Source: Clostridiaceae bacterium
GTDB taxonomy: Bacteria; Bacillota; Clostridia; Lachnospirales; Lachnospiraceae
Direction: 5' to 3'
Assembly (NCBI GenBank): GCA_910575585.1
Contig: CAJTGF010000058.1
Location: 1-34,678, forward strand
Length of the DNA stretch: 34,678 nucleotides
A program made the position numbers and the translations under genes. The notes beneath the pieces were generated by a model that was not told the DNA's origin, did not search any database, and saw only the letters and a program-made list of their open reading frames with translations. Below are positions 16,018 through 23,071 of this stretch, in pieces; the first letter of the stretch is position 1, and every line of letters begins with the position of its first letter.

Positions 16018-17835
16018 ATAACTTCTCGGAATCTCAATGAATGAGATACCAACTGAAAATTGACAACTGAATATCGTGCAAGAAAAGAAATTTGAGAAAA
16101 ATGGACATAAACATTGGACATAGCGGGTACTATGCCTTGAAAAATCTTATGGAATCGCTTAAGATATCATTATTAGGCGGTGAATCCTAATAATGATTCT
16201 TGAAATGCCTCAGCAGAGGGCATTTCCCAGGCATCAAGATGCTGTAACATCATGATGCCGTAGAGGCGGCAGTACCACATCTTAGTCGAGCGGTGCCTGC
16301 CGTCTTCTAATTTATAGTCCTCTTTCTCCCGCTTGTTGGAGCGCTCCACAGAAGTTCTTCTATCATATTCCTTTTCCCATGCTTTAGAGTCCCTTGGCGG
16401 TATGTTAAATAACCTTGGATTGTCATCGGTAAAGATGTGTACGGTTCTTCCATATTTTGCCGGTGAACAGGGGTGTTCACAGAAGCAGCCACGTTTCCGG
16501 TTTGATTTCGGGCACCGGTATTTTGCCCGGTGTTTGGCAGCTTCATATCCATCTTTATGCATACGTAAGCCCAACTTACAGACAGGGACCCCATCGTCAT
16601 CGATTGTGAAATCGTCCTTATAGGTAAAATGCCCGGTATGTCCGGGATTGAGGTCGATAAACGGTGTGATATCTTCCCGTCTGCAGTAATCATAAACAGC
16701 GTAAGCGTCGTGTGCAGAATCCAGAAGGAGCTTTTCAATCCGGAAAGCCGGAAGATACGCTTTCATGGTGAAAAAGGAATGCAGGAAGGAAAGCATGTCA
16801 TGCCGGGAGGCCCGCTCTAAAAGCGGAAACACAGGGAGGTCGCTGAAGGAATCGGAAGCCACATACATGTAGAGGTGGTAACCGAAGAAATAGGATTCCC
16901 TGTGAGAGTCCCATCCCCAGTTACAGTCGGGCTGGGAATAATGGCGTTTACAGTTACAGGAAGAACAGCCTTTCTCCTTACAATGGCAGATGCGCTTTTT
17001 GCGTTGCTGTGCGGCAGTACGGACAGGGGTGCCGTCACCGGCAAGAGCCAGGTGCCGGGGATTAACCAACCCCCTGTGGATGGACTGGTCCAGGAACTGC
17101 TGTTGGTAAAGCCGGAAAATGAGGAAAAAGGGATTCTCAGGCTTTAACTGCCAGCGTTCCAGCAGGGGAAGAAGTTTTGAAGCAGTGATGGAAGAATCGC
17201 AGGGAGTCTTATCCCCTTTCTTCTTTCCCTTGGGAGTTTTCTTCATTTTAGGGAACCGGTCTTTCGGGGAAAGGTTGTTGGAGTCATCCTGCCAGATGCG
17301 GGAAAAGAAATCATAAAAAGTACCGACACCAGGGGTATCGCTGAAAGAGAAACCGCTGAGGATGGCATAAAGGGGAGTTTCCTTAAGCATGCGGCACCAG
17401 ACAGTGATGGAAGTAACTTTCAGTTTCAAGGCAAGCAGATAGGAGCGCAGCATGCAGGAAGGGAGCCGTGGTTCCGGGCCAAAAACAGAGTAACATTCCT
17501 GCATGACAGAATCCGTCTTGGAAAGATCAAGAAACCAGAACTGCACGATATAATCCCAGGTGCTTTTGGGAAGCGCAAAGGGATCCGGGTAAAATTTAAG
17601 GAACTGGGATACGAAAGAATCCTGAAAGGCGGCATGACCGCCAGGGTTACAAGGTAACATCAAAAATCGCCTCCAATCAAAAAATGTACTTTTTGATCAA
17701 GGGCGCGAAGCGCCGCATTTTTTGACTGGTTTGTCAAGTGTTTTTGAGAAAAAAGTGGGTGAAAAAGTGGGTGATTTTTGAAAAATAGGTTCTGAAAGCC
17801 CCATGAAATAAGGGCTGAAGATTCCGAGAAGTTAT
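16018..17835 (-). mobile_element. Insertion sequence with DDE transposase
   Basis: An 1818-bp element with 17-bp perfect terminal inverted repeats (ATAACTTCTCGGAATCT at 16018-16034, its complement at 17819-17835) and a 4-bp target duplication GTCA (16014-16017 and 17836-17839). It carries one transposase gene on the minus strand. Intact ends and duplication indicate a recent insertion. Length, 4-bp duplication and protein suggest an IS1182/IS4-like family, which I cannot settle by eye. Confidence 0.9.
16173..17660 (-). CDS. DDE transposase of the insertion sequence
   Basis: A 495-residue transposase. Candidate catalytic residues are Asp in LALAGDGTPVR, Asp in EKLLLDSAHDAYAVYDYC and Glu in RRTSVERSNKREKEDY. 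A Cys/His-rich insert (CHCKEKGCSSCNCKRH) between the first two may bind zinc. The N-terminus has a helical DNA-binding region (LPSCMLRSYLLALKLKVTSI). The ATG at 17660 follows GGAGG by 9 bases. The frame is full length and undamaged, so the element may still move. Confidence 0.88.
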   Translation of the reverse strand: MLPCNPGGHAAFQDSFVSQFLKFYPDPFALPKSTWDYIVQFWFLDLSKTDSVMQECYSVFGPEPRLPSCMLRSYLLALKLKVTSITVWCRMLKETPLYAILSGFSFSDTPGVGTFYDFFSRIWQDDSNNLSPKDRFPKMKKTPKGKKKGDKTPCDSSITASKLLPLLERWQLKPENPFFLIFRLYQQQFLDQSIHRGLVNPRHLALAGDGTPVRTAAQQRKKRICHCKEKGCSSCNCKRHYSQPDCNWGWDSHRESYFFGYHLYMYVASDSFSDLPVFPLLERASRHDMLSFLHSFFTMKAYLPAFRIEKLLLDSAHDAYAVYDYCRREDITPFIDLNPGHTGHFTYKDDFTIDDDGVPVCKLGLRMHKDGYEAAKHRAKYRCPKSNRKRGCFCEHPCSPAKYGRTVHIFTDDNPRLFNIPPRDSKAWEKEYDRRTSVERSNKREKEDYKLEDGRHRSTKMWYCRLYGIMMLQHLDAWEMPSAEAFQESLLGFTA

Positions 17836-18245
17836 GTCAGGAAAAAGGAGGATCTGACTTGTGATAAGCACAGGGAGAATACGGAATTTCTGAAGATCAA
17901 TCCCTGTAAGAAAGAGACATTAGAGACCATTTTTTATACCTTAGACGGCAGGATCGATTCGTCGGATCAGGATGTGCAGTTTGATTTAGTGGATACTTTA
18001 AATCTGAATTGTGCATCCGCGTCTTTGCCAGAAGCGCGGAAAGCCGTTTTAGACGCATTGATCGATGAGATGAAGGATATGGATACATACCATTTACACA
18101 ACTATTGTTCGGAATTATTGGAGACATTTAGGAATGAGGAAGATCCTAAGACGCCTTATGTTGGCATTTTGATCTGGTATCTGCAGACGATGGTAACGGC
18201 ACTGAAATAGAACTGCCGCATCGTAAAAAAGCGGGGATGGAAATA

Positions 18246-18959
18246 GACCCTTAAGAACGATATCTTGCGCAAAATGGCAAAATAATGGAATTGCTGTATT
18301 GTTGAGTGAGCAAAGGGGCCGATTTAGTCGTGAAGCCAGTCAGAGAAGGAGAGATGTCCCGTCCGGGTTCAGATATGCCAAACATTCCGATGAGCCCAAA
18401 ACGGAAATCAGTCGGGTATCATCCCTCCTGCTTTCCTGGTCTCATCTCCATGGCATATATTCACCCTGCCGGAACATCTCTCCTTCTCTGACTGGCAAAA
18501 CCAGAATTCGCTGGCTAAGGTTTGCTCACTTAAGGTGGTTTCGGTAGGGGACGCTGCTTCAACTTTGCAGCAAAAAATAGCTTCTTTTTAGGGCTTCAAG
18601 TATATTGTTGAGTAAGGTTAAGGCGATGTTGCTGTGAACCTGAAAGGATCTGCAGACAAAGCAGTTATCTTTTCACTACAGAGTCGAAACGGCGTTCCCT
18701 ATCGAAACCACCTTAAGCGAGCAAATCCCGGCCAGCGAATTCTGCTTTTGCCCGGGAGGGAAGGGAGGCTGTGTGCCGGGCGGGTGAATACATGCCATGG
18801 AGATGAGACCAGGAAAGCAGGAGGGATGATACCCGACTGATTTCCGCTTTGGGCTCATCGGAATGTCTGGCATATCTGAACCCGAACGGCACACAGCCTC
18901 CCTTCCCTCCCGGGCTCCGCCACAATCCCCGCCCATTGCTCACTCAACAATACAGCAAC
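18246..18959. mobile_element. Composite fold-back element, copy 2
   Basis: The left end is identical to copy 1 (GACCCTTAAGAACGATATC, preceded by TA). Two hairpin units follow, about 18298-18530 and 18717-18951, each resembling the single hairpin of copy 1, with a separate inverted-repeat element at 18530-18716 between them. Similarity to copy 1 stops after CAATACAGCAA at 18959, so the outer right inverted repeat is missing. No protein is encoded. It lies 36 bases after the broken nuclease gene. Confidence 0.75.
18530..18716. repeat. Nested inverted-repeat element, 187 bp
   Basis: Bounded by TTAAGGTGGTTTCGGTAGGG and its near-complement (CCCTATCGAAACCACCTTAA); about 23 of 25 terminal bases match after complementing. 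It separates the two hairpins of the composite fold-back element and encodes nothing recognisable, so a second MITE-like family is the simplest reading. Confidence 0.6.
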
Positions 18960-19020
18960 ATAACGAATTTAAAGTTCCGGTTTATCCGGGTTAGGATATG
19001 GCAGGAAACAAGGGTAAACC

Positions 19021-19068
19021 ACAGAGACGGGCATAGGTATGGCAAGCCATACCTATGCCCGTCTCTGT
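19021..19068. repeat. Perfect 48-bp palindrome
   Basis: Two arms of 23 bases, beginning ACAGAGACGGGCATAGG, pair perfectly around the two-base centre AA. There is no T-run on either side, so it is not a standard terminator. It lies between the composite element and the cupin gene. The bases 18960-19115 hold no gene. Confidence 0.8.
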
Positions 19069-19115
19069 AAACATCCCATAACGAATACAATAGAATCGGT
19101 TATCGGGTTATACCT

Positions 19116-19472
19116 CTAGTCTACAATGGCGTCCTCTTTCGTGTAATCACCAAGGGAGTTGGCTTTTACCTGGACGCAGATAAAGCGGATAGGCGTATCC
19201 TCTGCCGCAAAGAACCGGCGTCTGGCAGCCGGGGCCGCATAAAGCCAGTCGCCGGCGGAAAGTTCTACGGTCTCCCCGTCAATGACCGCCTTGCCTTTTC
19301 CCTCAAGGATCCCGTAGATTTCTTCGTTGTTCTTGTGGGCATGGACAAAAGGCACGCTTGCGCCTGCAGGAAGATGATTTATGCTTATTTCTGCTCCGGT
19401 CAGGGAAAGCTGGTCGTGGAGCTCGGTTCTTGCATTGTCAGCTATGGTTACCTTGTTAAAATTTGCCATCAT
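19116..19472 (-). CDS. Small cupin-domain protein
   Basis: A protein of about 118 residues with a single cupin barrel. Motif 1 is FVHAHKNNEEIYGILEGKG with metal-ligand candidates His, His and Glu. Motif 2, VELSAGDWLYAAPAARRRFF, lacks the usual last histidine. Many such proteins bind a metal and a small ligand, and no reaction can be assigned. GGAGG precedes tandem ATGs at 19472 and 19469. It is a single-gene unit with its own operator-bearing promoter. Confidence 0.82.
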   Translation of the reverse strand: MMANFNKVTIADNARTELHDQLSLTGAEISINHLPAGASVPFVHAHKNNEEIYGILEGKGKAVIDGETVELSAGDWLYAAPAARRRFFAAEDTPIRFICVQVKANSLGDYTKEDAIVD

Positions 19473-19506
19473 AGGACCTCCGTTCATGTGTTGTAATATT
19501 GATTAA

Positions 19507-19545
19507 TACAACAATAGTTATAACACGGAATTGTTGTAATGTCAA
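19507..19545 (-). promoter_or_regulatory. Cupin promoter with inverted-repeat operator
   Basis: On the minus strand, TTGACA (19545-19540), a 17-base spacer and TATAAC (19522-19517). The perfect 9-base inverted repeat TACAACAAT/ATTGTTGTA (19507-19515 and 19530-19538) covers the spacer and flanks the -10, so a repressor bound there would block transcription. Confidence 0.7.
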
Positions 19546-19591
19546 TGGTTATAACGGAAAAATATCGGAAATCGCAATGCAGAATTTTTCG

Positions 19592-20356
19592 TCAGGATGA
19601 AGGGGATTTGGGAAGGCAAGGAGGCAGACAGCGCTGATTTCTCCTTCCATGTTTGATAATCCAGTCCTGGGCCTTGGAGTGGCCGGAATTTTTCCATTGT
19701 GAAATAATAAGATCCGCTTTTTCCGGAGCGTCTTTGTACAGGTCATTGAGATTATTGCCCACACTTTTTTGGACAAACCTTTCCGGGTCATCTTTTAAAT
19801 TTGTGAGGATGGCGGTATATCTCTCAAATTCGTCCAATGCTGCCGACAATTTTTTTGCCCAGGGCAGCCGTGTTCGGACGCCTTCGCTTGCAAGCCGCCG
19901 GACATGGACATTGTCATCAAGGGTCCACTTGATCAGTTCATCCATTACCTCTTGGGGATGCTCCCGCAAAAGAGGACGGATGGCGAATTCACCGGTAAAC
20001 CGCTTTGTCAGTTCTTTTAAAAAAGAAAGCGATAAACGCCAATCCTCATTGCCGTGCCGCTCCACATACCTGCCTACAGGCCATAGCCACCACCCCAGCT
20101 GAAACATTCCTTCAGGCTGCTCCAGCTCTGGTCCCAAGATATTGAAAAAGGCTTTGATGTTTTCTTCGTAATCGCAGGTCATGGTTTTTTCCATGGCATC
20201 GACAATAAAGTCTAATCTTGTCAACAGTTCTTTGTCATCTAACTGGCCAATAAGGGAATGAGTAAAACTTTTTTCATCAAAATCCGGCATTACGGAACGC
20301 AGTTTTTGAGAGAGATCGAAAATGTAACCATCGCTATAATAGTCTTTATGTTTCAT
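19592..20356 (-). CDS. AlkC-like DNA alkylation repair protein
   Basis: A HEAT-repeat protein of about 254 residues. DDNVHVRRLASEGVRTRLPW and VQKSVGNNLNDLYKDAPEKA, followed by SQWKNSGHSKAQDWIIKHG, are characteristic of AlkC/AlkD-type proteins that excise alkylated bases. After WIIKHG, members normally continue with a short L/A-rich helix; here it reads RRNQRCLPPCLPKSPSS, suggesting an altered C-terminal end. The ATG at 20356 has AAGGAG 9 bases upstream. A -35 TTGACG and -10 TATGAT lie above it. Confidence 0.82.
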   Translation of the reverse strand: MKHKDYYSDGYIFDLSQKLRSVMPDFDEKSFTHSLIGQLDDKELLTRLDFIVDAMEKTMTCDYEENIKAFFNILGPELEQPEGMFQLGWWLWPVGRYVERHGNEDWRLSLSFLKELTKRFTGEFAIRPLLREHPQEVMDELIKWTLDDNVHVRRLASEGVRTRLPWAKKLSAALDEFERYTAILTNLKDDPERFVQKSVGNNLNDLYKDAPEKADLIISQWKNSGHSKAQDWIIKHGRRNQRCLPPCLPKSPSS

Positions 20357-20386
20357 GCCTGTTTTCTCCTTAGAAATTCTGCGATT

Positions 20387-20416
20387 ATCATAACATATAA
20401 ATTGTTTGTACGTCAA
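20387..20416 (-). promoter_or_regulatory. Promoter of the AlkC-like gene
   Basis: On the minus strand, TTGACG (20416-20411), an 18-base spacer and TATGAT (20392-20387), upstream of the ribosome site AAGGAG. Confidence 0.6.
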
Positions 20417-20424
20417 ATTTCTTT

Positions 20425-20530
20425 TTGTGTTTGCAAAAAAGGGCTGGGGGCGGATGCCGGCAGCTGGCGCTGGCTCCGCTGTCCGTTCTGCCAAAATATC
20501 AAAAACAAGGCGTGGGCATGGCGCTGATGG
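20425..20530 (+). pseudogene. GNAT acetyltransferase remnant
   Basis: A short stretch translates as LALAPLSVLPKYQKQGVG followed by MALM, the acetyl-CoA-binding motif A of GNAT N-acetyltransferases (usual form V.P.YQ..GIG..L). Nothing before or after it resembles the rest of the domain, so it is a fossil fragment between the AlkC-like gene and the small protein gene. Confidence 0.6.
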
Positions 20531-20707
20531 ACCGGGGACATTTTGTTTCTTGTTTGGTGACGAAAAAGTTTGGTTTTGGAAAAGAAAATTTAAAATTTCT
20601 TTTGGACCTCTTTACAAATAATGGTGTTATGTTGTATCATAAGTTCAGAAATAAATTACATTCATTTCTTACTCAAATTTTAGTTTCATTTTAAGGAGGA
20701 CATTGTT

Positions 20708-20986
20708 ATGCCAAGAGGAGTAAAGAGGGAAGTTGTTTATACCGGAAAGGCTTTGAAGCTGCATGAGAAGATTCAGAAGCTGGAAGCCGATCTGCGGACA
20801 GCTAAGGAAGAACTGAAAGTCGCTTACAAGGAGCAGTTAAAGGCAGAGAAAGCCGCGCTTGCCAAAGAAAAAAAGGAGACGGCGGCTGCGGCAAAAAAAG
20901 CGTTAAAGGAGAATCAGGCGAAGATTCTCAGAGCCATTCAGGATTCAGGAAAATCTCCGGAAGAGATCTTGGAGATGCTTAAATAA
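20708..20986 (+). CDS. Small Lys/Ala-rich coiled-coil protein
   Basis: A 92-residue basic protein: PRGVKREVVYTGKALKLHEK, then about 50 residues of heptad-like K/E/A-rich helix, and a C-terminal KILRAIQDSGKSPEEILEML. The composition and coiled coil would fit a nucleic-acid-associated or scaffold protein, but I do not recognise a family. AAGGAGG lies upstream of the ATG and a bidirectional terminator follows. It is probably conserved in related Lachnospiraceae (inference). Confidence 0.72.
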   Translation: MPRGVKREVVYTGKALKLHEKIQKLEADLRTAKEELKVAYKEQLKAEKAALAKEKKETAAAAKKALKENQAKILRAIQDSGKSPEEILEMLK

Positions 20987-20999
20987 AATATGCATATAG

Positions 21000-21042
21000 A
21001 AAAACCGCGTCCGGTCTGTAAAGATCCAGGCGCGGTTTTTTC
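21000..21042. terminator. Bidirectional terminator
   Basis: AAAAACCGCG pairs with CGCGGTTTTT, with extra pairing inside, between two convergent genes. The A-run on the left and the T-run on the right let it end both transcripts. Confidence 0.85.
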
Positions 21043-21072
21043 TATAAGTGATATTCGTATGACATACACCAA

Positions 21073-21876
21073 TTAAGAGGGCTGCTTTCCGATGTAAGCC
21101 TGGATACCGCCGTCTACATAGAGGATCTGTCCGTTGACAAAATCGGAGGCGTCGGATGCCAAAAATACTGCCGGTCCTCCAAGGTCTGAGGCTTCGCCCC
21201 AACGGCCTGCCGGAGTCTTGGAGATAATAAACTGGTCAAAGGGATGCCTGGAACCGTCAGGCTGGACTTCCCTTAAAGGAGCCGTCTGGGGAGTGGCAAT
21301 ATAGCCTGGCCCGATGCCGTTGCACTGGATGTTGTTCTGGCCGTACTCGGAGGCAATGTTCCTGGTAAGCATCTTTAAGCCGCCTTTGGCAGCAGCGTAG
21401 GCAGATACGGTCTCGCGGCCAAACTCGGACATCATGGAGCAGATATTAATGATCTTTCCATGGCCTTTTTTGATCATGCCGGGGATAACTGCTTTGGAAA
21501 CGATGAAGGGAGCGTTTAAGTCCACATCAATGACCTGCCTGAAATCCTTGGCGGACATCTCGATCATGGGGATGCGCTTGATGATCCCGGCATTGTTCAC
21601 CAGAACGTCTACTACGCCGACTTCCTGTTCGATCTTGGCGATCATGGCGTTGACCGCGTCCTCGTCGGTTACATCGCACACATAGCCGTAGGCGGTGATG
21701 CCTTCTTCCTTGTATGCCGCAACGCCTTTATCCACCAGTTCCTGCTTGATATCATTGAAAACAATGGTGGCTCCTGCTCCGGCTAAAGCCTTTGCGATGG
21801 CAAAGCCAATGCCGTAGGAGGCGCCGGTGACCAGAGCGACTTTGTTATCCAGGGAAAAATTTGTTTTGCTGTCCAT
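21073..21876 (-). CDS. Short-chain dehydrogenase, gluconate 5-dehydrogenase/KduD-DhuD type
   Basis: A 267-residue NAD(P)-dependent reductase. TGASYGIG (residues 17-24) binds the cofactor, NNAG is at 94-97, and Ser147 with Tyr160xxxLys164 (SAYAAAK) are catalytic. RNIASEYGQNNIQCNGIGPG, then PAGRWGEASDLGGPAVFLAS and the C-terminal ILYVDGGIQAYIG fit the Gno/KduD/DhuD branch that reduces keto-gluconates or keto-deoxy-uronates. Such an enzyme would act downstream of the GH88 step encoded at 4.8 kb. AAAGGAG lies 9 bases before the ATG, and repeated GntR-like sites lie upstream. Confidence 0.87.
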   Translation of the reverse strand: MDSKTNFSLDNKVALVTGASYGIGFAIAKALAGAGATIVFNDIKQELVDKGVAAYKEEGITAYGYVCDVTDEDAVNAMIAKIEQEVGVVDVLVNNAGIIKRIPMIEMSAKDFRQVIDVDLNAPFIVSKAVIPGMIKKGHGKIINICSMMSEFGRETVSAYAAAKGGLKMLTRNIASEYGQNNIQCNGIGPGYIATPQTAPLREVQPDGSRHPFDQFIISKTPAGRWGEASDLGGPAVFLASDASDFVNGQILYVDGGIQAYIGKQPS

Positions 21877-21903
21877 AGATGGATTCTCCTTTTTCTATTA
21901 TTG

Positions 21904-21952
21904 TTTGTATACAAATCTAAAATTTGTATACAAATATCTTGTACCTATACAA
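21904..21952 (-). promoter_or_regulatory. Tandem GntR-type operators
   Basis: Two copies of the palindrome TTTGTATACAAA (21904-21915 and 21923-21934) have centres 19 bases apart, about two helical turns. A related TTGTA-CCTA-TACAA lies at 21939-21952. On the minus strand a promoter TTGCAA-17-TATTGT lies just upstream, so a repressor would sit over the transcription start. The 21960s also contain the short palindrome TCCCCGGGGA. Confidence 0.72.
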
Positions 21953-22064
21953 TAGCACGTTCCCCGGGGATTTGCAATAGGAAATGTGACAAAAAAAGAA
22001 GGATTTTTTGGGCTATATGCATAAAGAGAGCGGATACCCTCCAGGGCATCCGCTTTCTTCAAAG

Positions 22065-22955
22065 CTAAAACTCTTCTATGATGCTATTGAGCGTTTCCTC
22101 GGTCTCGGAAGACAGGGCATCTCCAAGTTCAGCGCCTGTTACATAGTCGTCAGCGCCGTGAAAGTCTTTCCGGCCGCATCCACAGCCGCCGTTGTCGGTA
22201 CCGCTGCGCATGGACATATTCCATCCGTCAGAAAAACCGGCATTGTAGCCTCTGCGGTAGCCAGCCCGGAAATCCCGCCTTCTGGTCTCCGCGCTGCAGC
22301 CGTTTTGGCAGCTGCACGGGCAGTTGCAGTTGTTATCGCAGTCATTTTCGCACTTATCTTCGCAGCAGCCGCAGCTTCCCGTATTGCCGCCGCCAACGCC
22401 GCAATTATTGCTGTTATTACAGCAGCTGCAGTTGCAGTGACAGTGGCAACCGGGCCGGCAGCAGTTACAGCAGCAATTATTGTTGGTATTGCCGCCGCCT
22501 ACACCGTTGTTATTGCCGTTGCAGCAGCAGTTGCAGTGGCAGCCGGGCCGGCAGCAGCAGTTATTGTTGGTGCTGCCGCCGCCAACGCCGTTGTTATTGC
22601 CGTTACTGCAGCAGTTGCAATGGCAGTGACAGTGGCAGCCGGGCCGGCAGCAGCAGTTATTGTTGGTGCTGCCGCCGCCGACGCCGTTGTTATTGCCGTT
22701 ATTGCAGCAGTTGCAGTGGCAATGGCAGCCGGGCCGGCAGCAGCAGTTATTATTGGAGTTTCCGCCGCCAACGCCGTTGTTATTGCCGTTATTGCAGCAG
22801 TTGCAGTGACAGTGGCATCCAGGGCGGCAGCAGTTATTGTTGGTATTGCCGCCGCCAACGCCGTTATTGTTGCAGCAGTCGCAGTCACAGGTATTTCCAC
22901 AGCAGCAGTTTTTTCTGCAAAGGCAAAGATTACATCCACATAAATTACACAACAT
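22065..22955 (-). CDS. Cysteine-rich tandem-repeat protein, probable spore-surface protein
   Basis: 296 residues with about 68 cysteines by hand count (roughly 23%). Residues 1-30 are Cys-rich. Residues 28-194 contain six GVGGG motifs spaced 28-35 residues apart, alternating with five RPGCHC blocks of the form CCCRPGCHCHCNCC followed by Asn-rich linkers (NNGNNN). Residues 195-220 are again Cys-rich. The tail is cysteine-poor and charged (RRDFRAGYRRGYNAGFSDGW) with an acidic end. No signal peptide is seen. AAGGAG lies 7 bases before the ATG, and a sigma-K-like promoter precedes it. The family is unknown to me. Cys-rich exosporium proteins such as CdeC/CdeM of Clostridioides are functional analogies, not shown homologues. 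Confidence 0.82.
   Translation of the reverse strand: MLCNLCGCNLCLCRKNCCCGNTCDCDCCNNNGVGGGNTNNNCCRPGCHCHCNCCNNGNNNGVGGGNSNNNCCCRPGCHCHCNCCNNGNNNGVGGGSTNNNCCCRPGCHCHCHCNCCSNGNNNGVGGGSTNNNCCCRPGCHCNCCCNGNNNGVGGGNTNNNCCCNCCRPGCHCHCNCSCCNNSNNCGVGGGNTGSCGCCEDKCENDCDNNCNCPCSCQNGCSAETRRRDFRAGYRRGYNAGFSDGWNMSMRSGTDNGGCGCGRKDFHGADDYVTGAELGDALSSETEETLNSIIEEF
22374..22874 (-). repeat. Coding tandem repeats of about 84-105 bp
   Basis: Imperfect direct repeats encode the GVGGG/RPGCHC units. Each contains GCCGGGCCGGCAGCAGCAGT or a close variant on the plus strand. Unequal exchange could change the repeat number. Confidence 0.75.
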
Positions 22956-22988
22956 TTCATGTCTCCTTGATTTTTCATGTTTGTACTA

Positions 22989-23014
22989 TATCCTATGAGA
23001 CAGGCGGACATTGT
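22989..23014 (-). promoter_or_regulatory. Sigma-K/E-like promoter of the Cys-rich gene
   Basis: On the minus strand CATAGGATA (22997-22989) matches the mother-cell -10 pattern CATAnnnTA, with an AC-type -35 about 15 bases upstream. It implies expression late in sporulation (inference from consensus only). Confidence 0.45.
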
Positions 23015-23071
23015 GTGCAGGCATGGTTACTTTTTGAAAATCTGCGCATGATAAGGGTGAGGTGAATAATT

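Larger units (their letters stand above)
15882..18210 (+). pseudogene. ptuB: PtuB-like HNH nuclease, 5'-truncated and split by an IS
   Basis: Part 1 (15882-16017) reads GITIEHYIPVEP then ALDYHNLFAVCHGN, the HNH core of TIGR02646/PtuB nucleases. Part 2 (17840-18210) reads DLTCDKHRENTEFLKINPC, TIFYTLDGRIDSSDQ and VDTLNLNCASASL, their C-terminal half. The two parts lie either side of an insertion sequence bounded by GTCA; removing the IS and one GTCA joins them in frame. The usual N-terminus with its CxxC motif, about 60 residues, is absent. Upstream the frame is closed by stops inside the ATPase gene, so a deletion there is also needed to explain the locus. Confidence 0.8.

Noticed and set aside
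14578-18210. Retron with PtuA/PtuB effectors
   Set aside because: No reverse transcriptase gene or msr/msd-like sequence lies next to the ATPase; upstream is a YitT gene.
18299-18943. Several 60-85-codon frames on both strands within the composite fold-back element
   Set aside because: They are complements of each other within the palindrome, share the same peptide because of the inverted repeat, and have no ribosome sites.
22374-22874. Regular repeats that could suggest a CRISPR array
   Set aside because: Repeat units are variable, lack unique spacers, stay in frame and encode the Cys-rich protein.
22008-22943. Long plus-strand frame of 311 codons rich in Ala and Val
   Set aside because: It is the antisense of the Cys-rich repeat gene; the Ala/Val pattern comes from the complementary GCA/GTT repeats. 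It has no ribosome site, and the minus-strand gene has good signals.
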